A stretch of DNA of 49,078 bases, taken from the NCBI GenBank assembly GCA_945877405.1, contig CAMCSA010000015.1, forward strand, positions 1 through 49,078, in the 5' to 3' direction. This stretch comes from an uncultured Erysipelotrichaceae bacterium (GTDB taxonomy: Bacteria; Bacillota_I; Bacilli_A; Erysipelotrichales; Erysipelotrichaceae). A program made the position numbers and the translations under genes. This document shows, piece after piece, positions 8,595-15,270 of the stretch; within the stretch, counting starts at the first letter, position 1; every line of letters begins with the position of its first letter. The notes below the pieces were generated by a model that was given only the letters and a program-made list of their open reading frames with translations, ran no database searches and was not told where the DNA came from.

Positions 8595-8822
8595 GTGATT
8601 GAAAACTTTTCCGATGCGATCGGTTTCTATGCAGTCGTATTTTTCGTACTGGCAGGCATCTACCTTCTGTTTGTTGTTTCCAGCCAGCATCACGAACAGC
8701 TTCAAAGAAAGCGGGAAGAAGCCTACTATAATCTGCTGGATGAAATTGGCAATGAATATGAGGAAGAAGAGGAAACCGATGATGTTTCCATTGAAAGTGA
8801 AAAGGAAGGAGAATCATCATGA
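8595..8822 (+). CDS. Small single-pass membrane protein with acidic tail
   Basis: A 75-residue protein I do not recognise. Residues about 9-29 (YAVVFFVLAGIYLLFVVSSQ) form one transmembrane helix, a basic charged stretch follows, and the C-terminal third is very acidic (EEEEETDD). It starts at GTG 8595 with AGGGGG 8 nt upstream. Its stop overlaps the ridA start (ATGA), which argues strongly that it is translated. Small bitopic proteins with such tails are often scaffolds or regulators, but nothing here assigns a role. Confidence 0.65.
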   Translation: MIENFSDAIGFYAVVFFVLAGIYLLFVVSSQHHEQLQRKREEAYYNLLDEIGNEYEEEEETDDVSIESEKEGESS

Positions 8823-9268
8823 TTTTTGAACCAACAGCACCTGCTACAATTCCATCTGCGATCGGACCTTACAGTCCGGCATTATCTATCGGAGACTTCA
8901 TGTTTATCTCCGGCCAGCTTGGTATGAAAGCTGAGTCAGGCACCTTATGTGAAGGTGTTGAAGCACAGGCAAGACAGGCTCTGGAAAATATGAAGGAGAT
9001 TCTGAAAGCAAGAGGTCTTGAAATGAGACATGTTGTCAAGACAACGATCTTTCTTGCGGATATGAATGATTTCAATACTGTCAATGCAGTATACGGATCT
9101 TATTTTGAAGCACCATATCCGGCAAGAAGTGCCATTCAGGTGGCGGCATTACCAAAGGGTGCACTTGTAGAAATTGAAGCATTTGCAGTAGATACAAGAG
9201 CACTGGAAGTCATCTGTAACACACAGCAGTGTACATGTGGTTGTGGATGCAGCTGTCATGAAGACTGA
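8819..9268 (+). CDS. ridA: RidA-family enamine/imine deaminase with Cys-rich C-terminal tail
   Basis: A 149-residue RidA (YjgF/YER057c) protein. The family hydrolyses reactive 2-aminoacrylate and other enamines made by PLP enzymes such as serine dehydratases. IGPYSPA at the N-terminus, MNDFNTVNAVY, and R103 in PYPARSAIQVAALPKGALVE, the Arg that binds the carboxylate, are all in place. The core ends near residue 128. An unusual tail of about 20 residues carries six Cys (133, 138, 140, 142, 144, 146) and His147, a dense metal-binding-like cluster not normal for the family. It overlaps its upstream neighbour by 4 nt and the comK-like gene by 11 nt. Confidence 0.93.
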   Translation: MIFEPTAPATIPSAIGPYSPALSIGDFMFISGQLGMKAESGTLCEGVEAQARQALENMKEILKARGLEMRHVVKTTIFLADMNDFNTVNAVYGSYFEAPYPARSAIQVAALPKGALVEIEAFAVDTRALEVICNTQQCTCGCGCSCHED

Positions 9269-9686
9269 GCATGTTTCATGTATTTTCTGGAAAGGAAATC
9301 ATGCCAGGCTGATCTGCAGTGACGGAACGGTAAAAGATATTCTGGATTCACCCGTTACATGGCTTGAAAACCAGGTACTTGTCAATGGCAGTACATTACA
9401 GGGAAGAATTGATGCGTTCAGACAGTTACTGCACGTATCACAGAAGCCATGCATTCTGATTTCGGAAAGAAGTCAGCAGCTGTATTTTCCGACAAAAGGA
9501 GCAGATAATCCGGATTGTCAATGGTTTCTGTACCAGGATGTGACTTCTACACACAGAATCGACGAAGACCATACGTGTATTATTACTCGATCCGGTCTGC
9601 AGCTGCAGGCAGATGTCAATATCCGCACTGTAAGGTTACAGCTGAAACGCTGTGCTGCCTATCTGAATCTGATCAATCCTGTATAA
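9258..9686 (+). CDS. ComK-like competence transcription factor
   Basis: A 142-residue protein that matches the core of ComK, the master DNA-binding activator of competence in Bacillus. By eye the shared pattern is GSxxxGR (44-50), KPxxxxS (63-69), FPT (77-79), PxCxW (85-89), then a strand-rich end with QLKR. It is shorter than B. subtilis ComK (192 residues), mostly at both ends. ATG 9258 lies inside ridA and has no ribosome site, so translation is probably coupled. comEA and comEC, classic ComK targets, lie at 31.6-34.0 kb. The family call is good; regulation of competence here is inference. Confidence 0.75.
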   Translation: MKTEHVSCIFWKGNHARLICSDGTVKDILDSPVTWLENQVLVNGSTLQGRIDAFRQLLHVSQKPCILISERSQQLYFPTKGADNPDCQWFLYQDVTSTHRIDEDHTCIITRSGLQLQADVNIRTVRLQLKRCAAYLNLINPV

Positions 9687-9711
9687 GTTGTCCATTCCAT
9701 GGGCAACTTTT
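9685..9711 (+). terminator. Terminator of the ROK-comK-like operon
   Basis: AAGTTGTCC pairs with GGGCAACTT (one G-U pair) around a 7-nt loop and ends in TTTT. Confidence 0.75.
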
Positions 9712-9714
9712 ATG

Positions 9715-9743
9715 ATGACGGAAACCGGTAAACGCAGTAAAAT
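9715..9743 (+). promoter_or_regulatory. Possible promoter for the mgtE leader
   Basis: ATGACG (9715-9720) and TAAAAT (9738-9743) are 17 nt apart, between a terminator and the leader ORF. The -35 match is 4 of 6, so support is moderate. Confidence 0.45.
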
Positions 9744-9778
9744 AGTAAAGGTCGAATGATCCAAAGGAGGTGGTATTC

Positions 9779-9910
9779 ATGAGTACAGGCAGTAATTCTA
9801 CAATCTGTTCACAAGACGTGCCTATATCGTGCATGAATCACATTTTCGGAGGATATCAAACATGGAAGAAAAAGACCTTAAGAATCTGGAAAAATTCAGA
9901 TCACTTTTAA
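9779..9910 (+). CDS. Small leader ORF overlapping the mgtE start (43 codons)
   Basis: Too short for the usual cut-off, this ORF starts at ATG 9779 behind one of the strongest ribosome sites in the window (AAAGGAGGTGG, 9763-9773). It runs through the mgtE ribosome site (GGAGG, 9848-9852) and ends 49 nt inside mgtE in another frame. The peptide starts MSTGSNSTICSQDVP and becomes basic (YQTWKKKTLRIW). Translation of it would put ribosomes across the mgtE start, so it could be a regulatory leader. I recognise no homologue. It is not Pro-rich like the Salmonella MgtL peptide. Confidence 0.45.
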   Translation: MSTGSNSTICSQDVPISCMNHIFGGYQTWKKKTLRIWKNSDHF

Positions 9911-11217
9911 AGGACAAAAAATTCTCTGCCTTACGCAGTATGGCACAGGATATGAATGTCACTGACATTGCTGTGATTCTGGAAACAGTGGAAGATGAGG
10001 ACATGCTTAAGATGTTCCGTCTTTTCCCAAAAGAGCTGGCAGCAGATGTGTTTGCCCAACTGGAAGATGAATCTCAGCAGTACATCATTACATCTCTTTC
10101 CGATAAGGAAGCAGGTATCATCATTGATAATCTGTATGCCGATGATGCGGCTGACCTTCTGGAAGAAATGCCTGCCAGTGTTGTCAAGCGTCTGCTTGCC
10201 AATACAAGTGCAGCAACAAGAAAGGATGTCAATCATCTTCTGCAGTACCCGGATTCTTCTGCCGGTTCCATCATGACGGTGGAATTTGTGGACCTCAAGG
10301 AATCCATGACGGTTGCGGATGCCAAAAACAGGATTCGCGTGCTTGGAACAGATTCAGAAACAGTCAATGTATGTTATGTGCTCAATTCCAAGCGTCTGCT
10401 GCTTGGTACTGTTGCCTTACGTTATCTGATCATCCGCAATGATGATGAACTGATTGGTGACATCATGCATGAAGATGTTGTCAGCTGTTCCACATCCGAT
10501 GATCAGGAGCATGTTGCACAGATCTTCAAGAAGTATGACTTTACAGCATTACCTGTCGTTGACCATGAAAACCGGATGGTTGGCATCATTACAGTCGATG
10601 ATATCATGGATATTGTTGAACAGGAAACAACCGAAGATATTGACAGGATGAACGCCATCATTCCAAATGACAAACCATATCCAAAAACAGGTGTGTTTGA
10701 GACATGGAAGAAGCGTATTCCGTGGCTGTTGCTACTCATGATTTCAGCTACTTTTACCGGAAAGATCATTACTGGATTTGAAACATCTCTTTCCAAAATG
10801 GTCATTCTGACAGCATATATTCCGATGTTAATGGATACTGGTGGTAATGCCGGTGGACAGGCATCTGTTGAAGTTGTACGTGGTTTATCACTGGAAGAAA
10901 TCAGTTTTGCGGATTTTGGAAGAATCGTATGGAAAGAGATCCGTGTAGGCATACTGTGCGGGCTGACGCTGGCAATAGCTGTATTCCTCAAGTGCATGCT
11001 GTTTGATGGCTTACAGCTGATGGTGGCAGGAGTTGTATCTTTAACTGTCATCTGTGCTGTCTTTTTTGCCAAGACAATCGCAAGCTGCCTTGTCATGCTT
11101 GTGTCAAGAACAAAGTTTGACCCTGCTGTTGTCGCATCCCCAATGCTGACAACCATCATCGATGCGCTTTCTTTGACGATCTACTTCGCAATTGCATCGA
11201 CATTTCTGCCAATCTGA
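9862..11217 (+). CDS. mgtE: Magnesium transporter MgtE
   Basis: A 451-residue Mg2+ channel/transporter. The cytosolic N domain (about 1-125, acidic) and a CBS pair (about 130-250) together sense Mg2+ and gate the pore. The membrane domain (about 285-451) has the pore-helix signature MLMDTGGNAGGQAS near residue 325. ATG 9862 has GGAGG 9 nt upstream. A short ORF with a much stronger ribosome site overlaps the start, which suggests translation-level control. I do not see an M-box riboswitch in the 150 nt between the preceding terminator and the start. Confidence 0.95.
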   Translation: MEEKDLKNLEKFRSLLKDKKFSALRSMAQDMNVTDIAVILETVEDEDMLKMFRLFPKELAADVFAQLEDESQQYIITSLSDKEAGIIIDNLYADDAADLLEEMPASVVKRLLANTSAATRKDVNHLLQYPDSSAGSIMTVEFVDLKESMTVADAKNRIRVLGTDSETVNVCYVLNSKRLLLGTVALRYLIIRNDDELIGDIMHEDVVSCSTSDDQEHVAQIFKKYDFTALPVVDHENRMVGIITVDDIMDIVEQETTEDIDRMNAIIPNDKPYPKTGVFETWKKRIPWLLLLMISATFTGKIITGFETSLSKMVILTAYIPMLMDTGGNAGGQASVEVVRGLSLEEISFADFGRIVWKEIRVGILCGLTLAIAVFLKCMLFDGLQLMVAGVVSLTVICAVFFAKTIASCLVMLVSRTKFDPAVVASPMLTTIIDALSLTIYFAIASTFLPI

Positions 11218-11249
11218 ATACACTCGTTTCTTTATCTAGCGGAGTGTAT
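11218..11249 (+). repeat. Inverted repeat in the mgtE-spx gap
   Basis: ATACACTC (11218-11225) and its exact complement GAGTGTAT (11242-11249) flank 16 nt. The repeat begins right after the mgtE stop and ends just before the spx -10, with no T run. It could be an operator on the spx promoter or an mRNA 3' hairpin. Confidence 0.5.
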
Positions 11250-11257
11250 GCTATAAT
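11246..11257 (+). promoter_or_regulatory. Extended -10 promoter of spx
   Basis: A perfect TATAAT (11252-11257) is preceded by TG one base upstream (TGC-TATAAT). No good -35 is visible, which is usual for extended -10 promoters. Confidence 0.7.
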
Positions 11258-11280
11258 CGTTGTGCAAGGGAGGATATCAC

Positions 11281-11712
11281 ATGATTGTTGTTTACACATC
11301 ACCTGGCTGTGCATCCTGCCGGAAAGTCAAGCAGTGGCTGAAGGACAGGGACCTGCCTTTCATTGAGAAAAATATCTTTAAAACACTGTTGAATGACAAT
11401 GAAATCAAACATCTTCTTTCCCGATGTGAAAACGGAAGTGATGATCTGATCTCAAAGCGTTCCAAGGTTATTCAGGATTCTGGAATCGACGTGGAAGACA
11501 TGACAACCGATGAGCTCATCCGGTTCATCAAAGCCAATCCAAGCGTACTCAAACGTCCGATCATTCTGAATGAGACAAGTTTCCAGGTTGGTTACGATGA
11601 GGATGAAATCAGCGTATTCGTACCTGCAGACCTGCGCCATATCGCAGATCATTCCTGCAATGACGGATGTCCGAATTTCAAGGCATGCGGAAAGGTGAGA
11701 CAGGCACAATAA
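11281..11712 (+). CDS. spx: Spx-family redox regulator (ArsC fold)
   Basis: A 143-residue Spx homologue. Spx binds the RNA polymerase alpha subunit and redirects transcription under thiol stress. The redox switch C10-x-x-C13 (GCASC) is intact, and KRPIILNETSFQVGYDEDEI matches the Spx core. AAGGGAGG precedes ATG 11281. Compared with the usual 131 residues it has a longer C-terminus with three extra Cys (126, 130, 136), which might form a second redox or metal site. An extended -10 promoter and an inverted repeat lie upstream and a terminator follows, so it is a single-gene unit. Confidence 0.9.
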   Translation: MIVVYTSPGCASCRKVKQWLKDRDLPFIEKNIFKTLLNDNEIKHLLSRCENGSDDLISKRSKVIQDSGIDVEDMTTDELIRFIKANPSVLKRPIILNETSFQVGYDEDEISVFVPADLRHIADHSCNDGCPNFKACGKVRQAQ

Positions 11713-11733
11713 AGAAGCTCCGGCTTCTTTTTT
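11711..11733 (+). terminator. Terminator of spx
   Basis: AAAGAAGC and GCTTCTTT flank the 4-nt loop TCCG, followed by more T. It begins in the spx stop codon and takes up the place where an mnmA -35 would be. Confidence 0.9.
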
Positions 11734-11736
11734 GTA

Positions 11737-11745
11737 TGGTATAAT
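11737..11745 (+). promoter_or_regulatory. Extended -10 promoter of mnmA (leaderless transcript)
   Basis: TGG-TATAAT (11737-11745) ends only 9 nt before the mnmA ATG. A start about 7 nt after the -10 would leave roughly 2-3 nt of leader, and no ribosome site is present. Confidence 0.65.
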
Positions 11746-11754
11746 ACAGACATT

Positions 11755-12897
11755 ATGAAAAAAGTACTCGTAGGATTATCAGGCGGGGTGGACAGTGCTG
11801 TTGCAGCCTGCCTTCTGAAAAAACAGGGATATGATGTGACATGTGCGTTCATGCGTAACTGGGATTCCATGGCGGAAGATGACTTTGCCGGAAATCCGAC
11901 CATCAATGATCCGGTATGCCCACAGGAGGCAGACTGGATGGATGCGAAAAGCGTTGCAGATGCATTGGGATTACCTTTGTTAAGAATTGATTTCATCAAA
12001 GAATATTGGGATGATGTATTCCATACATTTCTGGAAGAATATAAAAAGGGAAGAACACCGAATCCGGATATTCTTTGTAACAGGTATATCAAGTTTGATT
12101 CCTTTATGAAGTTTGCACAGTCAAAAGGTTTTGATACGGTTGCGACTGGCCATTATGCAAAAATGGTACAGGAAAACGGTCATAACGTGATTGCCAAAGC
12201 GGATGATCGGAATAAGGATCAGTCCTATTTCCTGGCGGAAATCCATCGTGAGGTATTGGATCATGTGCTGTTTCCATTAGGTAACATTACAAAGCCGGAA
12301 GTTCGTGCGATTGCAGAAGAACTGAATCTTTCCATTGCGAAAAAGAAAGACAGTACAGGGATCTGTTTTATCGGAGAACGTCACTTCCGTGAGTTTTTAA
12401 GCAATTATCTGCCGATGAAACCAGGTGAGATCATCAATATCGCGGATCATCGGACAGTCGGCAGGCACCAGGGAGTCATGTATTATACGGTAGGGCAGAG
12501 AAAAGGTCTTGATATCGGCGGAATTGGACCGTTTTACGTCATCGGTAAAAATGTCATGACAAATCAGCTGTATGTAACAGATGAAGACAATCAGCACTGG
12601 CTGTACTCGGATGCCTGTCTTGTATCTCACGTCAATTTCCTTGCAGATCGACAACTTCCGATGCACTGCTGTGCAAAATTCAGATACAGGCAGGCGGATA
12701 ATGAAGTGGATCTGCAGATGAATGCAGATGGAACACTTCTGGTGCGCTATCCCCAGACGATCCGATCAGTCACCCCTGGCCAGGAAGCAGTTTTCTATGA
12801 TGGAGATATCATGATTGCAGGAGGCAGAATTGAAAAGGTATTCCGCAATGGTGAAGATCTGATGGAAACCATTGAACATACAATTCATCGAAAATAA
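11755..12897 (+). CDS. mnmA: tRNA-specific 2-thiouridylase MnmA
   Basis: A 380-residue PP-loop ATPase that adenylates and thiolates wobble U34 in tRNAs for Lys, Glu and Gln. The PP-loop SGGVDS is at residues 9-14. The catalytic pair are C108 (PDILCNRYIKF) and C204 (DSTGICFIGER). ATG 11755 is certain because the PP-loop follows at the standard distance. There is no ribosome site, and TATAAT lies 9 nt upstream, so the mRNA seems leaderless. Its substrates include tRNA-Gln, encoded at 3.1 kb. recD2 follows after 14 nt and is probably co-transcribed. Confidence 0.97.
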   Translation: MKKVLVGLSGGVDSAVAACLLKKQGYDVTCAFMRNWDSMAEDDFAGNPTINDPVCPQEADWMDAKSVADALGLPLLRIDFIKEYWDDVFHTFLEEYKKGRTPNPDILCNRYIKFDSFMKFAQSKGFDTVATGHYAKMVQENGHNVIAKADDRNKDQSYFLAEIHREVLDHVLFPLGNITKPEVRAIAEELNLSIAKKKDSTGICFIGERHFREFLSNYLPMKPGEIINIADHRTVGRHQGVMYYTVGQRKGLDIGGIGPFYVIGKNVMTNQLYVTDEDNQHWLYSDACLVSHVNFLADRQLPMHCCAKFRYRQADNEVDLQMNADGTLLVRYPQTIRSVTPGQEAVFYDGDIMIAGGRIEKVFRNGEDLMETIEHTIHRK

Positions 12898-12911
12898 TCG
12901 GAAAGGAACGG

Positions 12912-15128
12912 ATGATGATGGAGAATATACAGCAGATTACGGGTAAATTCACATTCATCCGTTTTCGTAATGATACAAACTTCTATAAGGTATGTTCTTT
13001 TCTGATTCATGATGAATCTGAAAAGACGATTACCGTAACCGGTATCCTACCGGAAATTGAGCTGGATGTACTGTATACGATTGCTGGAAAATATGTTGAG
13101 CATCCACGTTATGGGATGCAGTTTGCTGTGGAAACATTCGAAAAGCAGCTGCCTGACAGCCGTGAAGGAATCATCCGCTATCTTTCTTCTGTGCAGTTTT
13201 CTCATGTTGGGAAAAAGACAGCAGAAAAGATTGTGGACCTGCTTGGTTTGGACTGCATCTCCATGATTCGAAACGAGCCTGACATTCTGTATACGATCCC
13301 AGGATTATCTGATAAAGCCATTGTATCCATCCAGAATAACATTCAGGAAAAGGATGGCATGGAACAGCTTGTGCAGTTTCTCAATGTTCATGGAATCGGG
13401 ATCCGTAATCTTGTCCGTCTCAATGCGGCATTTGGAAATCAGGCATTGCAGAAGTTAAAGGAAAATCCATATCGTGTCATTGAAGAATGTGATGGGATGG
13501 GATTTAAGACAGCAGATAAGATCGGCCAGGCACTGGGGATTGAAAAAGGGGATCATCGCAGACTCTATGCATGTCTGATTGACCTGCTGAATAATCTTAC
13601 CATGGAACTTGGTGACAGCTATGTGACATGTGATGAACTTCGTGCGATGTGGAATAAAAACTCACCAAAATACATGGATGAGTTTGATGATCTGCTGGAT
13701 GAAGCAGTGATGCACTCCTCCATTCATATTGAAGATGACAGAATCTATCCGATGGCACAGTTCAATGCAGAAGTGACAATCGCAAATACGCTACGCTGCT
13801 TTCCTGGTCAGGAAATGGAACTGTGTGATATGGATCTGATGCATGAATACCTGAAAAGCATGGAAACGGAAATCGGAATTACATATGATGAACTGCAGGT
13901 AAAAGCAATCGAATCATTCTTTCAACAACCGGTTTCCATCATTACAGGAGGCCCTGGTACCGGTAAGACAACGGTAGTACGGGCGTTTATGAAGCTGTTC
14001 CATAAAATGTATCCGAATGCTTCTGCAGTATGTGCTGCTCCAACCGGCAGAGCTGCCAAAAGACTGTGTGAGGTTACAGGTACACAGTCTACAACGATTC
14101 ATTCATTGCTGAAATGGGATCTTGAAACAAATACATTCGGTAAGAATGAAACTGATCCTCTTGATGTGGATCTGCTCATCATTGATGAGTGTTCCATGGT
14201 CGATGCCTATGTCTTTTCTGCCCTGATGAAAGCAAGTACAAACATTCGTAAGATCTGTCTGATCGGAGATGAAGATCAGCTGCCAAGTGTCGGCCCAGGC
14301 TGTGTTTTGCGTGATCTGATTGCTTCAGGCAGATTCCCACTTGTCAGACTCAATCATATTTACAGACAGAAAGATGGCAGTGAAGTGATCACGTTAGCCC
14401 ATGCGATCAGAAATGGAACCGTCAGATCTGCGGATTATCACAGCGATGTTCATTTTGTGCCATGTCGTAATGAAGTCATCAAGGATGCGATCCTGCAGAT
14501 CGCAGGAAAGGCTTTACAGGAAGGATATTCCATTGATGAAATACAGGTGCTTTCACCGATGTATCGGGGAGCTGCTGGAATCGATGTTCTCAATAATGCC
14601 CTGCAGGCTGCTTTCAATCCAGCTGATCCTTCAAAACGGGAAGTACAGTCAGGTTATCGGGTGTTCCGCGAAAAGGACAAGATTCTGCAATTGAAAAACC
14701 AGCCGGATGATGATGTATATAATGGTGATATCGGAATTCTGGAAGAAGTGACATTGCCTCAGGAAACCGAAGACAAACGTCATGCACTGTTTGTCAACTA
14801 TCAGGATAACATTGTCTGTTATCGCCCGGAAAACTTTGATAAGATTACGCATGCCTACTGTATTTCCGTGCATAAATCACAGGGTGGCGAATATCCGATT
14901 ATCATCATGCCTTTTGTAAGAGCACATACGATCATGCTGTATCGGAAACTGATCTATACGGCATGCTCCCGTGCACGTAAGTCTGTCTGGCTTGTGGGGG
15001 ATATGAACGCCTTTCTATCAGGCATTCAGATAGAAGAACGCCATGTCCGCAGAACAACGCTTCAGCACAGGCTGATTCATGGCAGCTGCCATGTCCATGC
15101 ACTGGAAGAAGACGATTTTCCATTCTAA
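12912..15128 (+). CDS. recD2: RecD2-type ATP-dependent DNA helicase
   Basis: A 738-residue 5'-3' superfamily 1 helicase acting in recombination and replication-fork repair in bacteria that lack RecBCD. The N-terminal OB and helix-hairpin-helix region covers about residues 1-330. Walker A GGPGTGKT is at 346-353, Walker B is LLIIDECSMVD, then GDEDQLPSVGPG, and the C-terminal helicase motif is CISVHKSQGGEYP. The length is normal for RecD2. GGAAAGGAAC precedes three successive ATGs (12912, 12915, 12918), so the exact start may differ by one or two codons. It follows mnmA in one transcript. Confidence 0.95.
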   Translation: MMMENIQQITGKFTFIRFRNDTNFYKVCSFLIHDESEKTITVTGILPEIELDVLYTIAGKYVEHPRYGMQFAVETFEKQLPDSREGIIRYLSSVQFSHVGKKTAEKIVDLLGLDCISMIRNEPDILYTIPGLSDKAIVSIQNNIQEKDGMEQLVQFLNVHGIGIRNLVRLNAAFGNQALQKLKENPYRVIEECDGMGFKTADKIGQALGIEKGDHRRLYACLIDLLNNLTMELGDSYVTCDELRAMWNKNSPKYMDEFDDLLDEAVMHSSIHIEDDRIYPMAQFNAEVTIANTLRCFPGQEMELCDMDLMHEYLKSMETEIGITYDELQVKAIESFFQQPVSIITGGPGTGKTTVVRAFMKLFHKMYPNASAVCAAPTGRAAKRLCEVTGTQSTTIHSLLKWDLETNTFGKNETDPLDVDLLIIDECSMVDAYVFSALMKASTNIRKICLIGDEDQLPSVGPGCVLRDLIASGRFPLVRLNHIYRQKDGSEVITLAHAIRNGTVRSADYHSDVHFVPCRNEVIKDAILQIAGKALQEGYSIDEIQVLSPMYRGAAGIDVLNNALQAAFNPADPSKREVQSGYRVFREKDKILQLKNQPDDDVYNGDIGILEEVTLPQETEDKRHALFVNYQDNIVCYRPENFDKITHAYCISVHKSQGGEYPIIIMPFVRAHTIMLYRKLIYTACSRARKSVWLVGDMNAFLSGIQIEERHVRRTTLQHRLIHGSCHVHALEEDDFPF

Positions 15129-15156
15129 GCAGATGCTTTAATGTATCTGCTTTTTT
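15127..15156 (+). terminator. Terminator of mnmA-recD2
   Basis: AAGCAGAT pairs with ATCTGCTT across a 10-nt loop and runs into TTTT, starting in the recD2 stop codon. Confidence 0.88.
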
Positions 15157-15214
15157 CATGGCATTTTATGAAATACAGATCATCAAAAATGTATTCCTGA
15201 AACCGCTATCACAC

Positions 15215-15243
15215 TTACATGAAACCAAAGGTGGATTTAAAAT
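15215..15243 (+). promoter_or_regulatory. Promoter of the archerase pair
   Basis: TTACAT (15215-15220) and TAAAAT (15238-15243) are 17 nt apart, 27 nt before the start. Confidence 0.65.
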
Positions 15244-15270
15244 AGAGTGAAAAACTGAAGAGAGGATCGT

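Noticed and set aside
8599-8829. Alternative frame overlapping the small membrane protein
   Set aside because: The 8595 frame has the ribosome site, the transmembrane pattern and the ATGA coupling; the other frame has none of these.
9712-9861. M-box magnesium riboswitch before mgtE
   Set aside because: The 150-nt gap is largely taken up by a short ORF, and I see none of the conserved M-box stretches or a competing terminator.
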